Assembly (NCBI RefSeq): GCF_020179385.1
Contig: NZ_JAIBLJ010000008.1
Location: forward strand, 1 to 64,000
DNA length: 64,000 bases
DNA from: Alkalihalobacillus sp. YIM B00296
GTDB taxonomy: Bacteria; Bacillota; Bacilli; Bacillales; Fictibacillaceae
Direction: 5' to 3'
Each line of letters opens with the position of its first letter. Positions within the stretch are counted from its first letter, which is position 1. This document shows, in pieces, positions 25,960-35,302 of the stretch. The position numbers were made by a program, and so were the translations under genes. Below the pieces are notes generated by a model. The model did not search any database and was not told the origin of the DNA. It saw nothing but the letters and a program-made list of their open reading frames with translations.

Positions 25960-27420
25960 ATGTCGATACGAAGAAAACTGATATTGTCGAATATAGCAAT
26001 GGTCGTCATCCCTGTCTTTCTATTTGTTTTGGCTGTTTTTTTGCTTATATCGCTATTATTTGGCGATTTCAATGGCTTTTGGTCTGTAATGAATGATGAA
26101 GATCGAACGGATACGGAGAGGATAGATCAAGAATTCGCTGAGCTGAAGAAACTGGCTTCCATATCTCCTGATCAGTTGGAGGGTCAACAACAACTCATTA
26201 AATTCAAGGAGGACCTGGCAAAACACCATTCTTCCTTGATCGTAAGAAAGGAGAATGAAATCCTATTTCGTTCTTCTGAGCTTGGAAACCTCTCTGTCAA
26301 TGACCTGCCTGCTTTCGGTAATGACAGCTTCCAACGCCCAGTTCAATGGATCGGCGGCGAACATTATCGTCTTCGGTCATATGACTTTTACTTCGATAAC
26401 GGTACAGAAGGAACGATTTTCCTTCTCCAGGATCCTGGAGGAAACTTCGGCAGAGGGTTTTTCCCCTTGTTGTTCGGAATTCTTCTTCTGATTTTGATCG
26501 GAACAAACGGGTTCCTCACTTATTTGGTGTCAAGAAGCATAATCAAACCGGTCAATGAATTGATTAAAGCCTCTAATCGGATAAGTGAAGGGGCCCTTGA
26601 TTTTGAAATTGTCAACAAGAAAAAAGATGAATTGGGAGAGCTTTCTAGAACATTCGATCATATGCGGAAAAAGTTGAAAGAGTCGATTCGTGTACAATTG
26701 AAATATGAAGAAAATCGAAAAGAACTGGTAGCCAATATCTCTCATGATCTCAAAACACCGATTACATCGATAAAAGGGTATATAGAAGGAATTCAGGAAG
26801 GTGTAGCCAATACACCTGAAAAAATGAATCGTTATCTAAAAACGATTTATACAAAAGCAAATGATATGGACTATTTGATTGACGAACTATCGTACTATTC
26901 CAAACTGGATTTGAACCGGTTACCTTATGATTTCGAAGAATTGGATATCCGCTCGTTTTTGACGGACTTGAAGGAAGAGCTTGCGTTTGATCTGGAACAG
27001 GATGGTGTAGAACTCTCTTTCCAAGCAGACAATGACCGAACCTATCATGTTCTGGCAGATCGAGAAAAAATAAAACGGGTGGTTGCGAACATCCTCAATA
27101 ATAGTTTGAAGTATATGGATAAACCTGACAAATTCATCATAATCCGCCTAGAAGAGAAACAAACTCAGGTTATGGTACAGATTGTAGATAACGGTTCTGG
27201 TATCCCGGACAATGCGCTACCTTACATTTTCGATCGTTTTTATCGAGCAGAGCCATCCAGGAATACGAGTTCTGGCGGAAGTGGTCTAGGTCTCGCGATT
27301 GTTAAGCGGATCATCGAAGATCATAAAGGGGAAATATGGGCTGAAAGTAAAATTGGAGAAGGCACATGTATCCATTTTACCTTACCAAAAGTGAAGGGAA
27401 AGGAGGCAAAAAATGAATAG
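25960..27420 (+). CDS. membrane sensor histidine kinase, 486 aa
   Basis: TM1 is at about residues 9-33, the extracytoplasmic domain ~35-165, TM2 ~167-190, and HAMP ~190-243 (SRSIIKPVNELIKAS). The dimerisation/phosphoacceptor motif NISHDLKTPITSIKGY has His262. ATP-binding N, G1 and G2 boxes follow (NILNNSLKYM, VDNGSGIP, GGSGLGLAIVKRI). The kinase gene precedes and overlaps its response regulator by 8 nt, the reverse of the common order. Signal unknown. An orthodox OmpR-type two-component sensor. Confidence 0.93.
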   Translation: MSIRRKLILSNIAMVVIPVFLFVLAVFLLISLLFGDFNGFWSVMNDEDRTDTERIDQEFAELKKLASISPDQLEGQQQLIKFKEDLAKHHSSLIVRKENEILFRSSELGNLSVNDLPAFGNDSFQRPVQWIGGEHYRLRSYDFYFDNGTEGTIFLLQDPGGNFGRGFFPLLFGILLLILIGTNGFLTYLVSRSIIKPVNELIKASNRISEGALDFEIVNKKKDELGELSRTFDHMRKKLKESIRVQLKYEENRKELVANISHDLKTPITSIKGYIEGIQEGVANTPEKMNRYLKTIYTKANDMDYLIDELSYYSKLDLNRLPYDFEELDIRSFLTDLKEELAFDLEQDGVELSFQADNDRTYHVLADREKIKRVVANILNNSLKYMDKPDKFIIIRLEEKQTQVMVQIVDNGSGIPDNALPYIFDRFYRAEPSRNTSSGGSGLGLAIVKRIIEDHKGEIWAESKIGEGTCIHFTLPKVKGKEAKNE

Positions 27421-28099
27421 ACTGTTGATCATCGAGGATGATGTGAGTATTGCAGAACTTGAACGTGACTATTTGGAAATCAACGGTTTTATGGCAGATA
27501 TTGAAACAACCGGTGATCAGGGGCTGACAAAAGCCATCAACGAGGAGTACTCCCTTATTATTCTTGACATCATGCTGCCCGGTAAAGATGGCTTCGAACT
27601 CTGTAAAACGATACGGGCGTCAAAGGACATCCCTATTTTGCTTGTAACCGCAAAGAAAGAAGATATTGATAAAATCCGTGGACTTGGTTTAGGAGCAGAT
27701 GATTATATTGTAAAGCCGTTCAGTCCCGGTGAACTCGTGGCAAGGGTAAAAGCACATTTGGCAAGGTATGAACGTTTTTTGGGTAAGAATCGAAATCATG
27801 AGGAACTCCGGGTCCGCGGCCTGAAGATTGAAAAAAATACCCGCAGGGTTTGGATGAATGGAAAAGAAATTTCACTTACGACAAAGGAGTTCGATCTTTT
27901 ATTATTTTTGGCTAACCACCCGAATCATGTATTCAGTAAAGATCATCTGTTTGACCGGATTTGGGGTATGGACTCATACGGGGACATCACCACAGTAACC
28001 GTACATATCCGGAAATTACGTGAAAAAATTGAAACTGACCCTTCCAATCCTCAATACATCGAAACAGTTTGGGGAGCAGGATACCGCTTCAAAGCATAA
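27413..28099 (+). CDS. OmpR/PhoB-family response regulator, 228 aa
   Basis: The receiver domain has IIEDDVSI at the N-terminus, phospho-acceptor Asp52 (LIILDIMLPGKDG), Thr/Ala switch LLVTAKKE and Lys in DYIVKPF. The winged-helix DNA-binding domain (about 130-228) ends with VTVHIRKLREKIE and YIETVWGAGYRFKA. It overlaps the kinase gene, so the pair is coupled. Targets unknown; the membrane-protein genes downstream are candidates by position only. Confidence 0.95.
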   Translation: MNRLLIIEDDVSIAELERDYLEINGFMADIETTGDQGLTKAINEEYSLIILDIMLPGKDGFELCKTIRASKDIPILLVTAKKEDIDKIRGLGLGADDYIVKPFSPGELVARVKAHLARYERFLGKNRNHEELRVRGLKIEKNTRRVWMNGKEISLTTKEFDLLLFLANHPNHVFSKDHLFDRIWGMDSYGDITTVTVHIRKLREKIETDPSNPQYIETVWGAGYRFKA

Positions 28100-28120
28100 G
28101 GAAAACTGGGTTGATCTGAT

Positions 28121-28243
28121 GGGCTGTCCCGTAAGTGTCTGACTCTCTTCATTTCTTGTAACATTTAGAGGAAAATCGTGGTTTTGAGACTAAATGTTGT
28201 GATGGAAGTGTCTGATACTTTCTTTTGGGATAGCCCCTTTTTT
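28121..28243 (+). terminator. long nested palindromic element ending in T-run
   Basis: GGGCTGTCCC and GGGATAGCCC form the outer stem. An inner AACATTTAG/CTAAATGTT and a GAAAA/TTTTG core nest inside, and AAGTGTCTGA is repeated in both arms. Six T follow. It acts as a terminator but its size (~120 bp) suggests a mobile palindrome. Confidence 0.65.
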
Positions 28244-28336
28244 ATTCTTAAGGTTTTTTTAATAAATGGTTTAGAAGATTTTTAGGAATAGCCCTTATCA
28301 TCTTAAGAGAAATCAATTTTTGAAAGGAAGGGTGCA

Positions 28337-28738
28337 ATGGGTTCATTGAAGATTCCGCCAATGGCTCTACGGACTTTCAGATTCATTTATGCTTTATCAG
28401 CTATTATTTTGGTGACCTGTATCGTACTTCAAGTTTTTATTGCTGGATCTGCCTTATTTTCAAACACGAGCGACTGGATTATCCACACCACTTTTGTCAG
28501 TTATTTTGAATTCATCCCTCTTGGAATGTTCCTTCTGTCTTTTATCGGAAAAATTACTGGGAAACTGAGATGGATAAGCCTGGGAATCTATCTATTGATT
28601 TTGCTTCAATATATGACCATCCATGTATTTTCAGGAATGGGAAGCATCATCGCTCTACACCCGGTTGTTGCTCTCTTATTATTTTGGGGAGGAATATATT
28701 TGGTCAAGAACTCCTCTCATTGGTTGAGTGTTAAATAG
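28337..28738 (+). CDS. four-TM membrane protein (DUF6220-like), 133 aa
   Basis: Four hydrophobic helices: RFIYALSAIILVTCIVLQVF, FEFIPLGMFLLSFIG, WISLGIYLLILLQYM and HPVVALLLFWGGIYLV. A conserved polar/His content (TIHVFSGMGSIIALHP) fits DUF6220-type proteins. GAAAGGAAGG precedes ATG 28337. Two more small membrane genes follow on the same strand, suggesting an operon. Function unknown. Confidence 0.7.
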   Translation: MGSLKIPPMALRTFRFIYALSAIILVTCIVLQVFIAGSALFSNTSDWIIHTTFVSYFEFIPLGMFLLSFIGKITGKLRWISLGIYLLILLQYMTIHVFSGMGSIIALHPVVALLLFWGGIYLVKNSSHWLSVK

Positions 28739-28762
28739 CCTCGAATTGGTGAGGTTTATTCT

Positions 28763-28912
28763 ATGTATCTATTATGGTTAATTCTGTTGACTATGTTCAG
28801 TTATAAAGTGGTATTAGTTTTTAATACAGAGAGACAATTAAAAAAAGCGATCATCATTACCTATTCTCTTTTTTGTTTCTTTGTTTTAGTTTTGGCTATT
28901 TCCACAAAATGA
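28763..28912 (+). CDS. small membrane protein, 49 aa
   Basis: GGTGAGG lies 8 nt before ATG 28763. The product has two hydrophobic helices (YLLWLILLTMFSYKVVLVF and IIITYSLFCFFVLVLAIS) separated by a basic loop. It lies 24 nt after the DUF6220-like gene and overlaps the leader of the next. No family recognised, but the RBS, spacing and hairpin topology support it. Confidence 0.55.
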   Translation: MYLLWLILLTMFSYKVVLVFNTERQLKKAIIITYSLFCFFVLVLAISTK

Positions 28913-28935
28913 AAACTTGGGGAGGTCAAATCATC

Positions 28936-29445
28936 TTGAAGAAAATAGGTTTGAAGACAAAAAGGATCTTACTCACGTTTCATTTATTATTCTCGGGTAT
29001 CATGTTAGGTTCGACTGTTGTGTTCCTGATTTTGAGCATTGCGGCTGCAGCTTCAAACGATCAACAGGTATTGATGGCTTCCTATAAGACTATGAACTTA
29101 TTAAGCAAAACATCTATCCGGGCGTCCACCATTGGTACAGTTGTCACTGGAATTCTATTATCCGCCTTAACCCAGTGGGGATTCCTCCGTTATTATTGGA
29201 TCATTGTGAAAGAAGTGTTGACCATTTTTTGTATCGGGATTGGTATGGTTGGAATTTATATATGGTCATTGAACGGATTGACAATGGTCGAATCTGAGGC
29301 GACTTTTAATCAGGGATTTGTAATCAACCAAACTTCTCTTTTTGCAGGGATCATCCTGCAGATCATTTTCCTTCTTACAATGTTTTTCCTATCTGTCTTT
29401 AAACCCTGGGGGAAGAAGAAATATCGGAAAAAGGTTGAAGTTTAA
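28936..29445 (+). CDS. four-TM membrane protein (DUF2269-like), 169 aa
   Basis: Hydrophobic segments at about residues 10-38, 65-82, 88-115 and 140-160, with a basic C-terminal tail (FKPWGKKKYRKKVEV). The frame extends to 28873, but the TTG at 28936 preceded by GGGGAGG is the better start; ATG 28909 is an alternative. Third gene of a putative membrane-protein operon. Resembles the DUF2269/predicted integral membrane group; function unknown. Confidence 0.7.
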   Translation: MKKIGLKTKRILLTFHLLFSGIMLGSTVVFLILSIAAAASNDQQVLMASYKTMNLLSKTSIRASTIGTVVTGILLSALTQWGFLRYYWIIVKEVLTIFCIGIGMVGIYIWSLNGLTMVESEATFNQGFVINQTSLFAGIILQIIFLLTMFFLSVFKPWGKKKYRKKVEV

Positions 29446-29449
29446 TTGC

Positions 29450-29493
29450 AAAAAGCAATAAAGGACATAAAACGTCGTTCTTTATTGCTTTTT
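29450..29493. terminator. bidirectional terminator
   Basis: AAAAAGCAATAAAG pairs with CTTTATTGCTTTTT. T-runs occur on both strands, serving the convergent genes. Confidence 0.85.
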
Positions 29494-29506
29494 CCATACG
29501 GTGTTC

Positions 29507-31165
29507 CTATTCGATTTGAGCAAGCAAAGCGACCAGGGGTTCTTCCTCCATCCAGATTTCAAAATGATCGATCACATAATCGATTGCTTCGTTTTCGTCT
29601 CCAATCCCAATAAAGGCAGGTGGGGTGGAGGGTAATCTTTTCTGATTCAGCATATAGTCTTTTACATGGGGATTGGCTGAATGTGCATCCTTCAATAATT
29701 CTAATGTCTTCTCAAAATTTCTGGTTTCCTTGTATTCCAATAGCGCTTTGTTGAAGGCGATGTTGGCGGTATTATCATCATATTCCTTGATCAGCCGCCG
29801 TGCCTCCTCATACAATTCATCTTTGATAAGATTAGGGAGAAGTACGTACCGGACACCTTGATTATCCATCGGATTTTCCTCAAGAAGCTCCCTTAGCAAA
29901 TCGAGTGCGAAGTCCCTTTCCTCTAACTCCAGTTCACATTCTGCATAATTGAATTTCGCCGTCATATACGGTCTAGCTTCTTGAATCATCCACAAATGCC
30001 CTTTGTTTTCATTGATGAAATCGGTGCTTAGCTTCTCTTGTTCCCTTATCATGATATCAAAAAAGAAATCTCCCTGTTCCTCCAAATCCAACACTTCATT
30101 TAGGTTTTCTGACACTGAAGGATTTCTTTCAAGTTCAGGCTTGATCTCCTCCATGAACTCCACGAATGAACGACTTCGGGTTGAAACCGTAGGTGGAGCA
30201 ACACCATATTTATTCGCGATTTCCTTTTGTGTTACACGTCGTTCTTCAAAGTACGTATGGGCTACGTATTCTAATCCTGCTGCATAGGATTCGACCTTTG
30301 TGATTTGCGGAAACATATAGTAGCAATAATCAACCCATAGCTCGAAAAAGACGCTCATTCCTGTCTCGGTAAATATCCCTTTCGTGTTTTCTTCAAAGCA
30401 ATTCCAAACCTCTCTTTCTATTGAAGACAGCTCAGTATCATGTATAAGGAATTGTTCCGATTCTTCCAATGCATACATCAACCTGAACGCTTCCTGAATG
30501 ATTTCAGGGTAGTATTTTTTTAGGTTTATTTGCGGCGGTGACTGTTGATCAATGCTACCTATCTTCTCTGTAACATCTTTTACTACATAAGCTGGAATGA
30601 AGATCGGCGGACCGTTCACATAGAATCTCTCTTTAAATGGAAGTAATGACCCAATAAGGTAGAATCCATCCATCGGAGGACCATTCGGGATATTTTCTAA
30701 TTCAACACTTAACCTTTCTTCCGGTTTTATCGGATCTACTAAGGTACATACATTATCAGCATGATTCTCTACTAGGTAGACAGATGGTTTGCATTGGAGC
30801 CATCCTTCGACAGACTCCCGTTCTTCTTTTGAAAGTCTAGTGTTTTCAAGGAAAAGCTCTGCAGGCGTTTTTTTATTTGTAACGGATAGGTGGAATGTAC
30901 TCCAGCAATAGGAGGCTTCGAGTACATATTGAAAATGTTCTTCTGTGAACGCCTGGAAATCAAGCCGGTCCATCATAACGCTTTGGATGGCATCATTATA
31001 AAAGTTGATCGTATACTCTATCAATTTGTTATGTAGCGCATAAAATTCACGCTGCTTCTTTTCAAAAAGGAAGTCTATGACATTATCATTCTTGTCGAGA
31101 CAACACTTCTTGTATTTCTTACCGCTGCCGCATGGGCAAAGATCGTTCCGTCCAACCGTTTTCAT
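29507..31165 (-). CDS. SEC-C zinc-motif protein with HTH and TPR-like repeats, 552 aa
   Basis: The N-terminal SEC-C motif CPCGSGKKYKKCC (C10, C12, C21, C22) binds zinc, as in the SecA tail. The middle has an HTH-like segment (VTQKEIANKYGVAPPTVSTR). The C-terminal ~150 residues are helical with TPR character (EARRLIKEYDDNTANIAFNK, FEKTLELLKDAHSANPHVKD). GGAGG precedes ATG 31165. It is monocistronic. Such long SEC-C/HTH proteins are frequent in bacilli, with no established role. Confidence 0.85.
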   Translation of the reverse strand: MKTVGRNDLCPCGSGKKYKKCCLDKNDNVIDFLFEKKQREFYALHNKLIEYTINFYNDAIQSVMMDRLDFQAFTEEHFQYVLEASYCWSTFHLSVTNKKTPAELFLENTRLSKEERESVEGWLQCKPSVYLVENHADNVCTLVDPIKPEERLSVELENIPNGPPMDGFYLIGSLLPFKERFYVNGPPIFIPAYVVKDVTEKIGSIDQQSPPQINLKKYYPEIIQEAFRLMYALEESEQFLIHDTELSSIEREVWNCFEENTKGIFTETGMSVFFELWVDYCYYMFPQITKVESYAAGLEYVAHTYFEERRVTQKEIANKYGVAPPTVSTRSRSFVEFMEEIKPELERNPSVSENLNEVLDLEEQGDFFFDIMIREQEKLSTDFINENKGHLWMIQEARPYMTAKFNYAECELELEERDFALDLLRELLEENPMDNQGVRYVLLPNLIKDELYEEARRLIKEYDDNTANIAFNKALLEYKETRNFEKTLELLKDAHSANPHVKDYMLNQKRLPSTPPAFIGIGDENEAIDYVIDHFEIWMEEEPLVALLAQIE

Positions 31166-31388
31166 AAGGGAAACCTCCTTAAGTCTCTTTTATTAACAAT
31201 ACTACCATGAAAGGTTTAGGGGAAAAACGCATATGGACATGAATCTTTTCCCAATCAATCTAAGATGAAGGGTTCCGTCTTTCAAGAAATGTTCACACAA
31301 GTATCCAGGTGTTGGGTTTAGAATGGAAGTAGAGTCGTTAACAATGTATATGAACGTTAAAAGCGAAGCAAGGGATGGGATAGGACTC

Positions 31389-31799
31389 ATGTATAAAGTG
31401 AAATGGTGGATTTTTACTGTGGTTTTGATTACCGCGATGACAGCTTGCAGCAGTCGGGGGGATCATCCGGACTACGAAGAGAAAAAAGACGTTTCAGTTG
31501 AAGCTTTGGAAGTCGGCTTACAAGGACCAGATAATCTCCGAAAAAATGAAACAGGTCATTTTGAGGCTATCGTTACGCAAGGTGATGAACAAGTAAATGA
31601 TGCGGATGAAGTCGAGTTTGAAATATGGAAAGACGGTTCAAAAAAAGAAAGTATCATGTTAGAAGCGAAGAATGAGGGAGAGGGTGTATATTCGGTTGAA
31701 TACGCCTTTGAAGAGGAGGGTGAGTATGTCGTCCAGTCACACGTAACCGCACGGGATATGCACACGATGCCGACTAAAAAAGTAATTGTAAGCAATTAG
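31389..31799 (+). CDS. FixH/YtkA-like lipoprotein, 136 aa
   Basis: The signal peptide ends in a lipobox TAMTAC with Cys20 for lipidation. The mature part is an immunoglobulin-like YtkA domain (ISIGLQGPDNLRKNE-type start, FEIWKDGSKKES, FEEEGEYVVQSHVTARDMHT). The frame reaches back to 31323, but the lipobox geometry and an AGGA site place the start at 31389. The next gene, a Sco lipoprotein, starts 16 nt downstream, so both probably act in copper/cytochrome oxidase assembly at the outer membrane face (inferred). Confidence 0.85.
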   Translation: MYKVKWWIFTVVLITAMTACSSRGDHPDYEEKKDVSVEALEVGLQGPDNLRKNETGHFEAIVTQGDEQVNDADEVEFEIWKDGSKKESIMLEAKNEGEGVYSVEYAFEEEGEYVVQSHVTARDMHTMPTKKVIVSN

Positions 31800-31814
31800 G
31801 AAAGGATGATCTTC

Positions 31815-32405
31815 ATGAAAAGAATAGGTTCTGTGATCACAATCATTTCCATTATTATTTTAACGGCTTGCGGAGAAGAGAAGCTGGAAAAACCGGATGA
31901 TTTCGATTTCAAGGTCCAATCATTCCACTATACGAACCAGGACGGTAAAACCGTCAGTTTGGAAGATTTGAAAGGAAAAGTGTGGGTTGCTGATTTTATT
32001 TTCACTAGCTGCAAGACTGTTTGTCCTCCGATGACGAATAGCATGGCTGGTCTTCAAAAGAATATTGAAGAAGCAGGGATTGAAGATATAGAGATCGTAT
32101 CATTCAGTGTGGACCCTGAGGTCGATACTCCAGAAAAGTTGAAGCAATTCGGTAAAAAACATCATGCTGATTTTTCCAATTGGCATTTCCTTACAGGTTA
32201 TGAACAAGGAGATATCGAAGCGTTTGCCGAAGAAAGCTTTAAAGCCGCAGTTCAAAAAACAGCAGCTTCAGATCAAGTATCACATGGAACCTCCTTTTAC
32301 CTTGTTGACCAAAGCGGCACAGTTGTAACGCGGTATAGCGGGACAAACCGTTCGGATAAGGAGGACCTGACAGTAATCCAGGATATCAAAGCACTTCAAC
32401 AATAA
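31815..32405 (+). CDS. Sco1/SenC-family copper-metallochaperone lipoprotein, 196 aa
   Basis: Lipobox ILTAC gives Cys19. The thioredoxin fold carries the copper-binding FTSCKTVCP (Cys66, Cys70) and the distal His in VSHGTSFYLVD. It delivers Cu to the CuA site of cytochrome oxidase or acts as a thiol redox protein. ATG 31815 is preferred to 31806 because AAAGG ends at 31805. Cotranscribed with the YtkA-like lipoprotein gene. Confidence 0.92.
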   Translation: MKRIGSVITIISIIILTACGEEKLEKPDDFDFKVQSFHYTNQDGKTVSLEDLKGKVWVADFIFTSCKTVCPPMTNSMAGLQKNIEEAGIEDIEIVSFSVDPEVDTPEKLKQFGKKHHADFSNWHFLTGYEQGDIEAFAEESFKAAVQKTAASDQVSHGTSFYLVDQSGTVVTRYSGTNRSDKEDLTVIQDIKALQQ

Positions 32406-32423
32406 AGTCAGTATGAGTTCGAG

Positions 32424-32892
32424 TTGTACCAAGTAAGAGAGGAACATGATATCTCTAAAATCAAAGAAGTGAATGACCGTGCTTACGGACAGGAAAATGA
32501 AGCGAGGCTGAGACGGGATCTGGAACTCATACTTGTTCATTCCAGAGCTGTCATTAGTAGCGGAAACCAGGGATGGGGGTCATATATTGTTCAGCCTGAT
32601 TTCTATTGAAACAACCGATGGAAAAGAATCGGCACTAACACTTGCTCCCATGGCAGTAAGACCAGACTGGCGAAACAAAGGTGTGGGTTCTTCACTGGTA
32701 CGTACTGGCCTTGAACGGTGTAAAGCGGCAGGTTATCGTTCGGTCGTTGTTCTCGGACATCCTGGGTTTTATCCAAGGTTCGGCTTTATCAAGGAGAGCA
32801 CGAAAGGAATCCATCCGCCATTCGAAGTGTCGGACGACGTTTTCATGGTACATGAGCTTGTTCCAGGTACACGGAGGACATCGAAGGGATAG
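32424..32892 (+). pseudogene. GNAT N-acetyltransferase with frameshift
   Basis: The N-terminal part (YQVREEHDISKIKEVNDRAY, GQENEARL) is in one frame. From about 32530 the homology continues in another frame: FIPELSLVAETRDG, then GHILFSLISIETT, LAPMAVRPDWRNKGVGSSLV and GHPGFYPRFGF, a classic GNAT acetyl-CoA site. A single indel near 32511-32535 breaks the gene. The RDG-GHI joint also looks shortened relative to relatives. It could be a sequencing error, but there is no homopolymer at the break. Confidence 0.75.
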
Positions 32893-32914
32893 TTCAATAT
32901 CCAGAAGTCTTTTC

Positions 32915-32946
32915 AGTGGTCGAGTAATGGTCAGACCGCTTTTTTG
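32915..32946 (+). terminator. terminator after GNAT pseudogene
   Basis: AGTGGTC/GACCGCT stem followed by six T. Confidence 0.65.
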
Positions 32947-33111
32947 TTTTCATGCCGCTTTCCAGTAAATTCGCGCCATTTTATCGATAATCACGCGGAT
33001 AATAGGTAAATCACACCAGCTTGGGTAATGATCACACCGAATAGGGTATAAGTACTACCATGCAAAAATAAATTACTTTATATTGAAGGTATTGAAAGAT
33101 CGTTCATAGAA

Positions 33112-33480
33112 ATATGCGGACTCATTTCAACGTATGCAGCCTGCTGTTATCCCTCCATCTTTTCAAAGGCAGCGGGTCTTTCAACAGGATTTTGGCGCAA
33201 CCAGGATGAAATAGAAGCATTGTTGAAAACCACGGATTTTTCTGCAAATAAGGGAATATATCTTGATTGCGGCACATATGAAACGAATGATGAAAAAATC
33301 AACGCTGAGTTCTTGAATTCGAATCTGAGAATTAAAAGCATCCTTCAAGACACGGTCTCGAATTTCATCTTCAAAATCATTGATGGGGAGAGCATGACTA
33401 CCTTTACTTCCAGAAACGAGTGCCAGATCTTGTTGAATTTTATACTTCATGGCTCGTTAAAAACGACGGCTCAATCATAA
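33112..33480 (+). pseudogene. 5'-truncated alpha/beta-hydrolase (enterochelin-esterase/YbbA-like)
   Basis: An uninterrupted frame with no start reads CGLISTYAACCYPSIFSKAA, GFWRNQDEIEALLKT, KGIYLDCGTYETND and ILLNFILHG, which are the C-terminal half of IroE/Fes-type esterases. The N-terminal half, including the nucleophile Ser, is gone. Remaining DNA on both sides (32950-33110) shows nothing. Family call is by motif. Confidence 0.6.
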
Positions 33481-33590
33481 GGCACCGGATACAAGAGGTA
33501 TGTTCCAATTTTAAACTGCATATATATCATTCAGACAAGTCTACGAGGTTGATGGTCAAATCAATCTCATTTTTTATACCAAATACCACA

Positions 33591-33605
33591 TTATAATAAT
33601 TTTAA
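33591..33605 (+). promoter_or_regulatory. PerR-type box upstream of catalase
   Basis: TTATAATAATTTTAA matches the PerR consensus TTATAATNATTATAA with one mismatch. It lies immediately upstream of the -35. PerR control of catalase is established in B. subtilis; here it is inferred. Confidence 0.65.
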
Positions 33606-33612
33606 AAAGATA

Positions 33613-33640
33613 TTGATTTTTATTTGATAAGTGGTATTAT
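33613..33640 (+). promoter_or_regulatory. sigma-A promoter of catalase
   Basis: TTGATT (33613-33618) and TATTAT (33635-33640) with a 16-nt spacer, adjacent to the PerR-type box. Confidence 0.55.
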
Positions 33641-33677
33641 TGGTTTGTACACTATTAATAGATGAGGTGATGAAAGA

Positions 33678-35138
33678 ATGGGTAAGAACAAGAATCATAT
33701 GACGACAAGCTGGGGTGCACCGGTAGGGGACAACCAGAACTCGATCACCGCTGGCTCCCGTGGACCGACGCTGATCCAGGATGTACACCTCCTTGAAAAA
33801 TTAGCTCACTTCAATCGTGAACGTGTCCCAGAACGTGTCGTACACGCAAAAGGTGCAGGTGCACATGGATACCTAGAGGTAACGAATGACATGAGTAAAT
33901 ACACTAAAGCGAACTTCTTATCAGAGGTGGGCAAAAAGACGCCACTTTTCGTACGTTTTTCTACCGTTGCCGGTGAGAATGGTTCTGCAGATTCAGTACG
34001 TGATCCTCGTGGTTTCGCAGTCAAATTTTATACAGAAGAAGGAAACTATGATCTCGTGGGAAACAACACACCGGTCTTTTTCATACGTGATGCGATCAAG
34101 TTTCCGGACTTCATCCATACACAAAAGCGTCATCCGAAGACGCACTTGAAGAATCCGAATGCGGTTTGGGATTTCTGGTCATTGTCTCCGGAATCCTTGC
34201 ATCAGGTCACGATCCTGATGTCCGACCGTGGCATTCCGGCAACCTACCGTCATATGCACGGATTCGGAAGCCACACATTCAAATGGGTCAATGCAGATGG
34301 TGACGCTGTCTGGGTGAAATACCACTTCAAGACACAGCAAGGCATCAAGAACCTGACAGAAGAAGTCGGTACGAAGATTGCAGGGGAAAATCCTGATTAC
34401 CACACAGAGGATCTTTTCAATGCGATTGAAAATGGAGATTATCCAGAATGGAAGCTCTATGTACAGATCATGCCCCTTAAGGATGCGGACTCATATCGTT
34501 GGGATCCTTTCGATGTTACGAAGGTCTGGTCACAAAAAGATTATCCATTGATCGAAGTCGGAAAGATGGTCCTGAACAAAAATCCTGAAAACTATTTTGC
34601 AGAGGTGGAACAAGCGACCTTCTCACCAGGCACACTTGTACCAGGTATCGATGTTTCCCCTGATAAAATGCTCCAAGGTCGACTGTTCGCATACTCTGAT
34701 GCCCACCGTTACAGAGTTGGCGCCAATCATAATACGCTTCCGATCAACAGACCACGAAACGAAGTGAAAAACTATCAACGTGATGGACAAATGCGATTCG
34801 ATGATAATGGGAGAGGTTCTGTGTATTACGAACCGAATAGCCATGGCGGTCCGAGTGAATCTCCTGAAAACAAGCAAGCAGCATACCCAGTATCCGGCGT
34901 GGCTGAAAGTGTCCCATATGACCATGACGACCACTACACACAAACGGGAGATCTTTACCGCTTGATGGATGAGGGTGAGCGCGAACGACTCGTTAAAAAT
35001 ATCGTCGGTGCGATGTCAGGTGTTGAATCGGATGACGTCAAACTCAGACAAATCCAGCACTTCTATAAAGCAGATCCAGAGTATGGTAAAAGAGTCGCAA
35101 AAGGTCTTGGATTGTCTGTACCGCAAGAAGTGAAATGA
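33678..35138 (+). CDS. katA: heme catalase (clade 3), 486 aa
   Basis: It dismutates hydrogen peroxide. Distal His56 is in [12 protein letters not shown], the Asn motif in [20 protein letters not shown] and [14 protein letters not shown], and the proximal Tyr in [14 protein letters not shown]. The length (486) is that of small-subunit clade 3 catalases. GAGGTG precedes ATG 33678. It is monocistronic with its own promoter, PerR-type box and terminator. Confidence 0.97.
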   Translation: MGKNKNHMTTSWGAPVGDNQNSITAGSRGPTLIQDVHLLEKLAHFNRERVPERVVHAKGAGAHGYLEVTNDMSKYTKANFLSEVGKKTPLFVRFSTVAGENGSADSVRDPRGFAVKFYTEEGNYDLVGNNTPVFFIRDAIKFPDFIHTQKRHPKTHLKNPNAVWDFWSLSPESLHQVTILMSDRGIPATYRHMHGFGSHTFKWVNADGDAVWVKYHFKTQQGIKNLTEEVGTKIAGENPDYHTEDLFNAIENGDYPEWKLYVQIMPLKDADSYRWDPFDVTKVWSQKDYPLIEVGKMVLNKNPENYFAEVEQATFSPGTLVPGIDVSPDKMLQGRLFAYSDAHRYRVGANHNTLPINRPRNEVKNYQRDGQMRFDDNGRGSVYYEPNSHGGPSESPENKQAAYPVSGVAESVPYDHDDHYTQTGDLYRLMDEGERERLVKNIVGAMSGVESDDVKLRQIQHFYKADPEYGKRVAKGLGLSVPQEVK

Positions 35139-35146
35139 ATAGTTAA

Positions 35147-35182
35147 GAAAGAAGGATGACAAGGATGTCGTCCTTCTTTTTT
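35147..35182 (+). terminator. terminator of katA
   Basis: AGAAGGATGAC/GTCGTCCTTCT stem and six T. Confidence 0.85.
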
Positions 35183-35220
35183 GGTGTATTGGAAATGGGA
35201 GCACTCTACGGATATATCGT

Positions 35221-35290
35221 AGCAGATTTGAATTTTATCGGTGCAAACTCAAAATTTAACGGTGCAAACTCAAATTATATCGTTAATTTC
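35221..35290. repeat. gtgcaaactc-type short repeats (site 1)
   Basis: CGGTGCAAACTCAAA-type units occur twice, flanked by degenerate copies, in the gap between katA and the M1 peptidase. Related units are found at 37233-37390 and 59246-59365. Confidence 0.6.
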
Positions 35291-35302
35291 TGAATTCTAG
35301 CC

